Source of the DNA: CAZJNX01 sp964547415
GTDB lineage: Bacteria > Pseudomonadota > Alphaproteobacteria > Rhizobiales > Amorphaceae
Assembly: GCA_964547415.1 (NCBI GenBank)
Contig: CAZJNX010000026.1
Coordinates: 1 to 28,416 of the forward strand
DNA: 28,416 nt
Direction of reading: 5' to 3'
Position numbers and translations under genes: made by a program. Below, piece by piece: positions 22,184 through 28,416 of this stretch; positions within the stretch are counted from its first letter, which is position 1, and each line of letters starts with the position of its first letter. The notes under the pieces were generated by a model. The model saw nothing but the letters and a program-made list of their open reading frames with translations. It ran no database searches and was not told the origin of the DNA.

Positions 22184-24052
22184 ATGGCCCTCTTCGCCTA
22201 CCAGGACCTCGCACCCGAGGAGATCGTCACCCTCGCCCGGCTCGCCAACGCCGCCTACGCGGGCGAGGACGCGCCCGAGGGCTGGCGGACCCTCGACGGC
22301 GACGACATCGGCTTTTCCGGCGGCATCTTCCGCGGCTTCTTCGAGGACGGCTACTACACCGCCGGCATCGGCGCCCTGCTGTCCGCCCACGCCCGCGTCA
22401 TGACCGACGGCGACACCCTCGCCCTCGCCTTCCGCGGAACCGACACGGTGGTCGACTATCCGCTCTACATCGAGATCCTGAACAGCGACTCGTTCGTCGG
22501 CAACTTCGACCCGCTGCTCGACACCCTCGCCGACTACATCGCCGGCGAAAGCTTCGCGGAGATCCTCGTCACCGGCCACAGCCTCGGCGCCGCCGCCGCC
22601 AACGAGCTGCGGGACGTGGCCGCCGACCGCTACGACGGCGCCTTCGAGGACGCCGCCTTCGTCGCCTTCGCGAGCCCGGAGCTGTTCGAGACGGGCGACA
22701 TCCTCAACGTCGGCTTCGAGGACGACTGGGTCTTCAAGGCGGTGGAGCGCACCACCCCGCTCGCCTCCACCCAGCCCGACTTCACCTCGGCGACGAACAA
22801 CCTCGTCTGGTACGACGACACCTACGCCAGCGCCTCCTTCGCCGAGCCGTTCTTCAACCCGCTCGACGACGTCACCGCCCACGCCATCGCCAACTACATC
22901 GACGCGAGCGAGCGCATCACCTCCTCACCCTACTACGACGCCATGGACCGGGACACGGTGGTGATCCTGGTGGCGACCAACCTCCTCGTCACCGACAAGG
23001 AAAGCCCCACCTCGGACCACTTCGGCGATCCGGCCCACTACATCGGCCGGGACGATCCGGACTACGTGGTCGGCGGCACGGCGGCCGACACCATCGAGGG
23101 CCGCGCGGGCGACGACCTGCTCGAGGGGGCGGCGGGCGACGACCTCCTGAACGGCGGGACCGGCCGCGACACCGCCGCCTACCGCAGCGCCTTCGCCGAC
23201 TACGCCGTCACCCGCAACGACGACGGCTCCGTGACGGTCGAGCAGATCTCCGGCAGCCCGTCGGACGGGACCGACCGGCTCGTCGACGTGGAGCGGGCGA
23301 GCTTCGCCGACCGGACCATCGTCCTCGACGGCCTCGTCACGGGCGACGTGTTCGCGATCATCGGCACGGACGGGAACGATTTCATCGCCGGCGACCCGGT
23401 CTCCGACATCATCTCCGGTCTGGCCGGGGACGATACCCTCAACGGGCGGGCCGGCAACGACCTCCTCGACGGCGGCGACGACGACGACCGCCTCCTCGGC
23501 CGCCGCGGCGAGGACGTCCTGCGCGGCGGGTCGGGCGACGACCGCCTCGCGGGCGCGGGCGGGTCCGACATCATCCTGGGTGCGGGCGGCCGCGACGCGG
23601 CGGCCGGCGGTTCGGGGGACGACGCCATCGACGGCGGCGCGGGCCGCGACCGCCTCGCCGGCGGCGCGGGGAACGACGCCGTCCTCGGCCGCGCGGGCGC
23701 GGACCGCATGGCCGGCGGCACGGGCGACGACCGCCTCGACGGCGGCGCGCACCGGGACGTCCTGCGCGGCGGGTCGGGCGAGGACACCCTCGACGGCGGG
23801 GCGGGGCCGGACGTCCTTTCGGGCGGCGCGGGCGCGGACACCTTCGTGTTCGCCAGCGGCCGCGCGCCGGACCGGGTGCGGGACTTCGCCCCGGACGAGG
23901 ACATGATCCTCCTCGAGGGCCCGCTCGCCGCGGCGCGAGCGACCGCCGGCTTTTCCGACGACGGATCCGATCTCCTGCTCACCGCCGGCGGGCGGACCCT
24001 CGCCGTGCTCGAGGGCCTCGGCGGGACGGAGGACCTGCCGACCCTCCTGTGA
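22184..24052 (+). CDS. Lipase-like alpha/beta hydrolase with RTX calcium-binding repeats
   Basis: A 622-residue protein with two parts. Residues about 15-245 form a class-3-lipase-like hydrolase: Leu-Ala-Phe-Arg-Gly-Thr-Asp (80-86) is the oxyanion-hole strand, Gly-His-Ser133-Leu-Gly the nucleophile elbow, Asp181/Asp182 and His233 the likely remaining triad members. Residues about 295-570 hold two blocks of Gly/Asp-rich RTX nonapeptides, split at about 330-395 by a non-repeat spacer. A cap (Asp-Thr-Phe-Val-Phe, then Arg-Asp-Phe-Ala-Pro) follows. No signal peptide is present, which fits type I secretion, but no exporter genes are seen. Lipase versus phospholipase activity cannot be told. It follows the VWA gene by 40 bases, so co-transcription is likely. 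Confidence 0.88.
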   Translation: MALFAYQDLAPEEIVTLARLANAAYAGEDAPEGWRTLDGDDIGFSGGIFRGFFEDGYYTAGIGALLSAHARVMTDGDTLALAFRGTDTVVDYPLYIEILNSDSFVGNFDPLLDTLADYIAGESFAEILVTGHSLGAAAANELRDVAADRYDGAFEDAAFVAFASPELFETGDILNVGFEDDWVFKAVERTTPLASTQPDFTSATNNLVWYDDTYASASFAEPFFNPLDDVTAHAIANYIDASERITSSPYYDAMDRDTVVILVATNLLVTDKESPTSDHFGDPAHYIGRDDPDYVVGGTAADTIEGRAGDDLLEGAAGDDLLNGGTGRDTAAYRSAFADYAVTRNDDGSVTVEQISGSPSDGTDRLVDVERASFADRTIVLDGLVTGDVFAIIGTDGNDFIAGDPVSDIISGLAGDDTLNGRAGNDLLDGGDDDDRLLGRRGEDVLRGGSGDDRLAGAGGSDIILGAGGRDAAAGGSGDDAIDGGAGRDRLAGGAGNDAVLGRAGADRMAGGTGDDRLDGGAHRDVLRGGSGEDTLDGGAGPDVLSGGAGADTFVFASGRAPDRVRDFAPDEDMILLEGPLAAARATAGFSDDGSDLLLTAGGRTLAVLEGLGGTEDLPTLL

Positions 24053-24085
24053 CCGGCGCGGCCGGCGCGGCCGGCGCGGCCGGCA
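24053..24085 (+). repeat. Short tandem repeat, 9-bp unit
   Basis: CCGGCGCGG occurs three times in a row (24053-24079), followed by a partial fourth copy, immediately after the lipase-RTX stop codon. It could form alternative GC hairpins and act in termination, but it may simply be a slippage product. Confidence 0.6.
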
Positions 24086-24264
24086 CCCCGGACTGCCGCG
24101 GAAAGCGCCATGCCCACGCCCACGAGGCGGGCAATCCAGTCATGCGGGCCGCCCCGATCTCGGAATGCCCCGGATCCACTACATCTCCGGCGCAGGCCGT
24201 TGCCCGTGGACGGGGCGGCGCCCTGCCCTTCGATCGTTCAACGCTTTCCTGCCGGAGACATCCC

Positions 24265-24429
24265 GTGTTCGACCTCTTCGTTCGCACGTACAGCGACTGG
24301 CGTGCGGCGCGCGAGACGGCGGAGCAGCTCGAGAGGCTGTCCGACCGCCAGCTCAACGACATCGGCCTCAACCGCCGCGACATCAAGTCGGTCGTCGCCC
24401 GCGGCAACCGCCAGACCAAGACCAGTTGA
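24265..24429 (+). CDS. DUF1127 domain micro-protein
   Basis: A 54-residue basic protein with the DUF1127 pattern: an aromatic/basic N-terminal helix, then Leu-Glu-Arg-Leu-Ser-Asp-Arg-Gln-Leu-Asn-Asp-Ile-Gly-Leu-Asn-Arg-Arg-Asp-Ile (residues 22-40). Such proteins are widespread in alphaproteobacteria; some bind RNA or affect small-RNA turnover and phosphate or stress responses, but the role differs between species. The GTG at 24265 is chosen because GGAG (24253-24256) precedes it at the right distance and the protein then has the family's normal length. The longer open frame upstream is not used. It is followed by a strong terminator. Confidence 0.88.
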   Translation: MFDLFVRTYSDWRAARETAEQLERLSDRQLNDIGLNRRDIKSVVARGNRQTKTS

Positions 24430-24463
24430 GACGCTCCTTGCCGCCACGGCCGGGCAAAGACCG

Positions 24464-24499
24464 ACGAAGGGCCCGTGGATCGCTCCGCGGGCCCTTCGT
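24464..24499. terminator. Strong bidirectional terminator
   Basis: ACGAAGGGCCCG at 24464-24475 pairs perfectly with CGGGCCCTTCGT at 24488-24499 around a 12-base loop. It lies between the convergent DUF1127 gene and the minus-strand lipoprotein gene, 35 and 30 bases from their stops, and each strand ends the stem with CTTCGT. It probably serves both. Confidence 0.8.
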
Positions 24500-24528
24500 T
24501 CGTCGGCCGTCCGGGGCCGGGCGTCCGC

Positions 24529-25167
24529 TCAGCCGCCGCGGAAGCCGAACCTCGCCGGGGATTCGGCGAACCACGCCTCCAGCGGCATGACGACGGGCGG
24601 CGCCCCGTTCGCCTCCCGCCAGGAATCCACCGCCCAGGCCCTGCCGGTGTCCGTCTCGCGGATCACCGCCGTCGCGTGGGGGTAGCGCCCGTCGAGGAAG
24701 AAGCCGCGGGCGACGGGCTTGCTCACCCGGTGGTGGACGAGATAGCCGCGCTTTTCCGCCATCAAAAGATAGCTCGTGGCGTTCGCCGCCTCGTCGATGC
24801 AGTCCATCTGCCCGCGCTTGCCGGCGTTCCACAGGTCGAGCCCGCCCACGTCTCCCCCGGAGCCCACGTCGGCCGCGACGCGCTTTTCCATGTGGGCGAC
24901 GAACCGCGCGATCGCCTTGCGCTCCGCTTCCGGGGAGGCCGCCCCGGGGGCGAGCAGGCGGCGGACGGTCCGCAGATCCGCCTGCGAGAGGCCGACCGGA
25001 TCGCGGTAGTGGCAGCCGAATCCGTGGCAGACGACCACGCGGGTCGCCGTCGGCGGCGTCGCCCCGTGGGTGGCGAACCACATCCGCGGCTCCCCGTTCG
25101 ACTGGGCGACGCAGCCAGCGAGGACGAGCGCCCCGAGCGGGACGAGGAGGGCGGACGGGCGGATCAT
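24529..25167 (-). CDS. Conserved lipoprotein with a possible Cys-His-Asp catalytic site
   Basis: A 212-residue exported lipoprotein: hydrophobic signal at 4-18 and lipobox Leu-Ala-Gly-Cys19. I do not know an established name for it. The mature part has Val-Cys47-His-Gly-Phe-Gly-Cys52-His, then Gln-Met-Asp-Cys123-Ile-Asp-Glu-Ala, His164 in Tyr-Pro-His-Ala-Thr-Ala-Val and Asp181 in Trp-Ala-Val-Asp-Ser-Trp. The order Cys-His-Asp and the strand-like surroundings resemble transglutaminase or papain-like folds, so a periplasmic cysteine peptidase or amidase is a reasonable guess, not shown. The ATG at 25167 follows GAAGGTG. It is divergent from trmFO with ~170 bases between them and ends at the shared terminator. 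Confidence 0.75.
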   Translation of the reverse strand: MIRPSALLVPLGALVLAGCVAQSNGEPRMWFATHGATPPTATRVVVCHGFGCHYRDPVGLSQADLRTVRRLLAPGAASPEAERKAIARFVAHMEKRVAADVGSGGDVGGLDLWNAGKRGQMDCIDEAANATSYLLMAEKRGYLVHHRVSKPVARGFFLDGRYPHATAVIRETDTGRAWAVDSWREANGAPPVVMPLEAWFAESPARFGFRGG

Positions 25168-25338
25168 CGGCGGCGCACCTTCACAGGGTTTCGCGGCGTA
25201 CGACCATTGCGACGGCTTCGTTTCCGATCCCTTAACCACGTCGCCTCGTCCGGGGCTGTGCCCGGGGGATCACAGGCCCCGCCCCGACCCGCGCGGTCCA
25301 CCGTTGATGCGGCGGGGCAGCGTTGGCATACTCCTGCC

Positions 25339-26739
25339 ATGCGACCCATTCACGTGATCGGTGCCGGCCTCGCCGGATCGGAAGCGGCTTTCCAGATCGC
25401 CGAGGCCGGCCTTCCCGTCGTCCTCCACGAGATGCGCCCCGTGCGCATGACGCCCGCCCACAAGACGGACGGGTGCGCCGAACTCGTGTGCTCCAACTCC
25501 TTCCGCTCCGACGACGCGGAGACGAACGCGGTCGGCGTCATCCACGCCGAGATGCGGGACCTTTCCTCCCTCGTCATGGCCGCGGCGGACCGCCACCAGG
25601 TGCCGGCGGGCTCCGCGCTCGCCGTCGACCGGGAGGGCTTCTCCGCCGCCGTGACGGCCGCCCTCGACGCCCACCCGAACGTCACCGTGGTGCGCGGCGC
25701 GGTGGAGCGCCTGCCGGGCCCGGAGGACGGGCTCGCGATCGTGGCGACAGGCCCCCTCACCTCCGACGAACTCGCCGCCGACATCCGCCGCCACACCGGG
25801 GAGACGGCCCTCGCCTTCTTCGACGCCATCGCCCCCATCGTCCACTTCGACACGGTCGACCTCGGGATCGCCTGGTTCCAGTCCCGCTACGACAAGGCGG
25901 GCCCTGGCGGCTCGGGCGCGGACTACCTCAACTGCCCCATGGACCGGGCGACCTACGAGGCGTTCGTGGACGCCCTCCTCGCCGCCGACCGGACCGACTT
26001 CAAGGCGTTCGAGGCGAACACGCCCTACTTCTCCGGTTGCCTTCCCATCGAGGTGATGGCCGAGCGCGGGCGGGAGACGCTGCGCCACGGCCCCATGAAG
26101 CCGTTCGGCCTCACCAATCCCCACAGGCCGGGCGAGAAGCCCTACGCGGTCGTCCAGCTGCGCCAGGACAACGCCCACGGCACCCTCTACAACATGGTGG
26201 GCTTCCAGACGAAGATCCGCTACGGCGCGCAGGTCGAGGTGTTCCGGATGATTCCGGGGCTGGAGCGGGCCGAGTTCGCCCGCCTCGGCGGCCTCCACCG
26301 CAACACCTACGTCAACGCCCCGCGCCTCCTCGACGGCCAGCTGCGCCTGCGCTCGGCGCCGCACCTGCGTTTCGCGGGCCAGATCACCGGCTGCGAGGGC
26401 TACGTGGAATCGGCGGCGATCGGCCTTCTGGCCGGGCGCCTCGCGGCTGCCGAGGCGGGCGGCCCCGCCTTCTGCCCGCCGCCCGCGATGACGGCGTGCG
26501 GCGCGCTTCTGGGCTACATCACCGGCGGGCACCTGTCCGCGGACGAGGCCGGCGCGCCCCCGTCCTACCAGCCCATGAACGTGAACTTCGGCCTCTTTCC
26601 CCCGCTGTCGGAGGAGGACGCGGTCGGACACGGTCGCCGCGGCGCGCGCAAGCTCGGCCGCAAGCAGGCCCATGCCGCCCGCGCCCGGCGGGACTTCGCG
26701 GCCTGGCTCGCCGCGACGGGGGCCGCCCGCGCCGCCTGA
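25339..26739 (+). CDS. trmFO: Methylenetetrahydrofolate-tRNA-(uracil-5-)-methyltransferase
   Basis: A 466-residue FAD protein that methylates U54 of tRNA to ribothymidine using methylenetetrahydrofolate instead of S-adenosylmethionine. The N-terminus has the dinucleotide fold Val-Ile-Gly-Ala-Gly-Leu-Ala-Gly-Ser-Glu (6-15). Cys51 (in Val-Cys-Ser-Asn-Ser-Phe) and Cys234 (in Phe-Ser-Gly-Cys-Leu-Pro) match the two catalytic cysteines known from Bacillus subtilis TrmFO (53 and 226). Later motifs Gly-Phe-Gln-Thr and Ala-Gly-Gln-Ile-Thr-Gly-Cys-Glu-Gly-Tyr are intact. The ATG at 25339 places the FAD motif correctly; the longer open frame upstream is not used. It stands alone on its strand between two intergenic gaps. 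Confidence 0.97.
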   Translation: MRPIHVIGAGLAGSEAAFQIAEAGLPVVLHEMRPVRMTPAHKTDGCAELVCSNSFRSDDAETNAVGVIHAEMRDLSSLVMAAADRHQVPAGSALAVDREGFSAAVTAALDAHPNVTVVRGAVERLPGPEDGLAIVATGPLTSDELAADIRRHTGETALAFFDAIAPIVHFDTVDLGIAWFQSRYDKAGPGGSGADYLNCPMDRATYEAFVDALLAADRTDFKAFEANTPYFSGCLPIEVMAERGRETLRHGPMKPFGLTNPHRPGEKPYAVVQLRQDNAHGTLYNMVGFQTKIRYGAQVEVFRMIPGLERAEFARLGGLHRNTYVNAPRLLDGQLRLRSAPHLRFAGQITGCEGYVESAAIGLLAGRLAAAEAGGPAFCPPPAMTACGALLGYITGGHLSADEAGAPPSYQPMNVNFGLFPPLSEEDAVGHGRRGARKLGRKQAHAARARRDFAAWLAATGAARAA

Positions 26740-27011
26740 GGGGGCCGCGGGCGCGCGAACGCCCGTGCGAAATTAAACCTTGGGTAGCAGTTGAGGGGAT
26801 AGACAACGTCACCGACGGCCATCCGTTCCCGCCGTGCAAGCCTCGCGCAAGCCAACGGGCGCACAACGGGGGCGGGCGGACCGTCGCCCCTGCCGGTGCC
26901 GCGGCGTCCTCGGCGCCGCCGCCGGCCGCGGCGGCCACGCTCACGGGCCGCAAGGGGCGCCCGGACGGGGATCGGCCCCGGGCGGGACAGGTGAACGCGG
27001 GGAAGGCCGTG
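26740..27011 (+). promoter_or_regulatory. Leader and probable promoter region of the HWE kinase gene
   Basis: A 272-base gap with no gene. It contains a notably AT-rich patch (26770-26781, AAATTAAACCTT) that stands out from the GC-rich background and probably marks the promoter. On the minus strand GGAAC (26829-26825), 16 bases, then CGTT (26808-26805) matches the alphaproteobacterial general stress sigma factor (EcfG) consensus, but it points toward trmFO, not the kinase. Confidence 0.3.
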
Positions 27012-28103
27012 ATGAGGACCGTCGGACGACACGCGGAGGTTCGCTACAAGGACATCGTGCACAGCCTCGACAAGGCGCTCGTCATCCTGAACGACGACCT
27101 GACGGTGGAGTACGCCAACCTCGCCTACTACCGCCTGTCCAACACCAGCGAGAAGGACACGCTGGGCCAGCCGCTCGCGGCCCTGTGGAACGGCGCCTTC
27201 GACGACGAGCGGCTCATGCCGCTTCTGGCGGGCATCGTTCCCCACAGCCTCAGGATCGACGCCTTCGACCTCGAGCAGACCTTCCCGGTCATCGGGCGGC
27301 GCATCCTGCGCCTCGGCGCGCGGGAGGTGACGCGGGACGGCGCGGCGACGGGCTTCGTCCTCCTCACGATCGAGGACGTCACGCGGGAGGAGCAGGCGCG
27401 GCGGCGCGCGGGCAGCGAGCTCGACCGGGTCCATACCATGATCGACGAGGTCCACCACCGCGTGAAGAACAACGTGGCGGCCATCACCGCCATGATCCGC
27501 CTCGAGACGCGGCAGCTGAGGGACGCGGAGGCCCGTGCCGTGTTCGAGCGGGTGGCGAGCCGGATCGACTACCTGTCCACCCTCTACGAGCTCCTCGCCG
27601 TCCGCGACAAGACGGGCGAGGTGGAGCTTCTCCATTTCTTCAAGCGCATCTGCGATTCGATCGAGCAGCTGGCCCGCTCCACCGCCGTCGGCTGGACGAT
27701 CCGCGTGATCGGCGACCAGGCGGAGGCGGGAATCGACGACGCGGTTCGCCTCGGCGCCATCGTCCACGAGCTGGTTGCCAACGCGGCGAAGTACGCCTTC
27801 GACGGCCAGCAGGACATCGGCCTCATCCTGGTGGAGTGCATCCGCCGGGCCGAGTCCCTCACCATCAAGGTGTCCGACAACGGCTGCGGCATGGCGGACG
27901 AGGGAGCGGAGCCGAAGTCCACCGGCCTCGGCATGCGCATCGTCGAGCTCTACCTCGACCAGATGGACGGCACGATCCGCCGCGACAGCGACGAGAGCGG
28001 CACCCGCTACACGATCACCGTCCCCCTCGCCACCCGCTCCCGCCCCGAGGACGTCGTCACCCGCCCGCGCCGCCTGGCCGTCGCTGCCGAGGCCTGCGGC
28101 TGA
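27012..28103 (+). CDS. Soluble PAS-domain sensor histidine kinase (HWE/HisKA_2 type)
   Basis: A 363-residue cytosolic histidine kinase. Residues about 12-125 form a PAS domain (Ala-Leu-Val-Ile-Leu-Asn-Asp-Asp-Leu-Thr-Val-Glu-Tyr-Ala-Asn). The dimerisation helix carries Glu-Val-His-His149-Arg-Val-Lys-Asn-Asn, with His149 the likely phospho-acceptor of the HisKA_2/HWE class. The ATPase domain shows the N box His-Glu-Leu-Val-Ala-Asn-Ala-Ala-Lys-Tyr, the G1 box Asp-Asn-Gly-Cys-Gly-Met and Gly-Leu-Gly-Met. No transmembrane helix or response regulator is found in or beside it. Starts at GTG 26991, GTG 27009 or ATG 27012 are possible; ATG is favoured by GGAAGG at 27001-27006. Such kinases often feed the PhyR-NepR-EcfG stress response, but that link is inference here. 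Confidence 0.9.
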   Translation: MRTVGRHAEVRYKDIVHSLDKALVILNDDLTVEYANLAYYRLSNTSEKDTLGQPLAALWNGAFDDERLMPLLAGIVPHSLRIDAFDLEQTFPVIGRRILRLGAREVTRDGAATGFVLLTIEDVTREEQARRRAGSELDRVHTMIDEVHHRVKNNVAAITAMIRLETRQLRDAEARAVFERVASRIDYLSTLYELLAVRDKTGEVELLHFFKRICDSIEQLARSTAVGWTIRVIGDQAEAGIDDAVRLGAIVHELVANAAKYAFDGQQDIGLILVECIRRAESLTIKVSDNGCGMADEGAEPKSTGLGMRIVELYLDQMDGTIRRDSDESGTRYTITVPLATRSRPEDVVTRPRRLAVAAEACG

Positions 28104-28416
28104 GGTCCGCGTCGGGCCTGGCGGCAAGCCGATCCGCCGCGCCCGCCGCGCGCCCCCTTCCGCTCGCGGGTCGAACCGCCCCGGGCCAGTCGCAGGCTGC
28201 GGATTTTCGGGTCCGACGCCGCCGTCGGTCCGCAGGCGAGGGCGGCGCCGCGAAGGGCTGCCGCATGGGCGGGCGGGGGTGTCGCCGGTGGGCTCGCGCC
28301 GGCGGCGGGTGATGAACCGGTCGACCCGCTCGAGCTGGCGAACTCGCCCTCGCGCTGCCTCTCCAGGGGAGCGCTCGTCGGATCCGGGCGCCGGGGCCGG
28401 CGAGGCGACGCGCTGA
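28104..28416. other. 313-bp stretch without a confident gene
   Basis: No recognisable protein or RNA. A small hairpin (CCGACG at 28213-28218 with CGTCGG at 28223-28228) lies 110 bases after the kinase stop and could be a weak terminator. The minus strand near 28330-28400 has some coding-like codon use, so a gene entering from the right cannot be ruled out. Confidence 0.4.

Noticed and set aside
28166..28182. tRNA T-arm-like GGTTCGACC on the minus strand
   Set aside because: The five-base T stem does not pair properly and no acceptor, D or anticodon arm could be found around it.

Overview
The window is a chromosomal segment from a very GC-rich bacterium (judged by eye at about 70 percent or more; not computed). 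It most likely comes from an alphaproteobacterium, possibly a member of Hyphomicrobiales or a related order. The evidence is the gene set: lipA followed by a RatA/COQ10-family gene, folate-type trmFO, a soluble PAS plus HWE/HisKA_2 histidine kinase, a DUF1127 micro-protein, a DUF2165 membrane protein, an extensin-like lipoprotein and an AnsA-II-type asparaginase. Nearly all codons end in G or C, and several starts are TTG or GTG.

Layout from left to right. 1-5800: the 3' end of an oligoendopeptidase F-like gene, a DUF2165 membrane protein, an extensin-like lipoprotein, an 810-bp stretch with no confident gene, an AraC-type regulator and a large MscS-type channel. 6522-9880: a beta-CASP metallo-hydrolase whose stop overlaps the start of an SLC13-type permease with internal RCK_C domains. 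9881-11608: a gene graveyard with minus-strand fragments of an MmgE/PrpD protein, a TAXI-type TRAP solute-binding protein and a YdcZ/DUF606 DMT transporter, plus a frame-broken plus-strand coding stretch. 11609-13990: an asparaginase and a YbdK-type carboxylate-amine ligase, divergently arranged. 14092-16315: an isobutyryl-CoA dehydrogenase-like enzyme and a 3-hydroxyisobutyryl-CoA hydrolase-like enzyme, two steps of valine catabolism, 22 bases apart.

16568-19774 is a minus-strand block: an RTX calcium-binding protein, a RatA-family SRPBCC protein, lipoyl synthase and a GlsB/YeaQ membrane protein. 19973-24052 is a plus-strand cassette: a MoxR AAA+ ATPase, a CoxE-like VWA protein and a lipase-RTX protein, tightly spaced. 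The right end holds a DUF1127 protein, a strong bidirectional terminator, a lipoprotein with a possible Cys-His-Asp site, trmFO and the HWE kinase. The last 313 bases hold no gene I can support.

Most genes are ordinary housekeeping or catabolic genes. I found no CRISPR array, tRNA, rRNA, insertion sequence or phage gene, and no clear new defence or biosynthetic system. The parts most worth a second look are the decayed transporter/MmgE locus, the MoxR-VWA-lipase cassette, the overlapping hydrolase-permease pair, the unrecognised Cys-His-Asp lipoprotein, and a repeated hairpin that places the stop codon of two unrelated genes in its loop.
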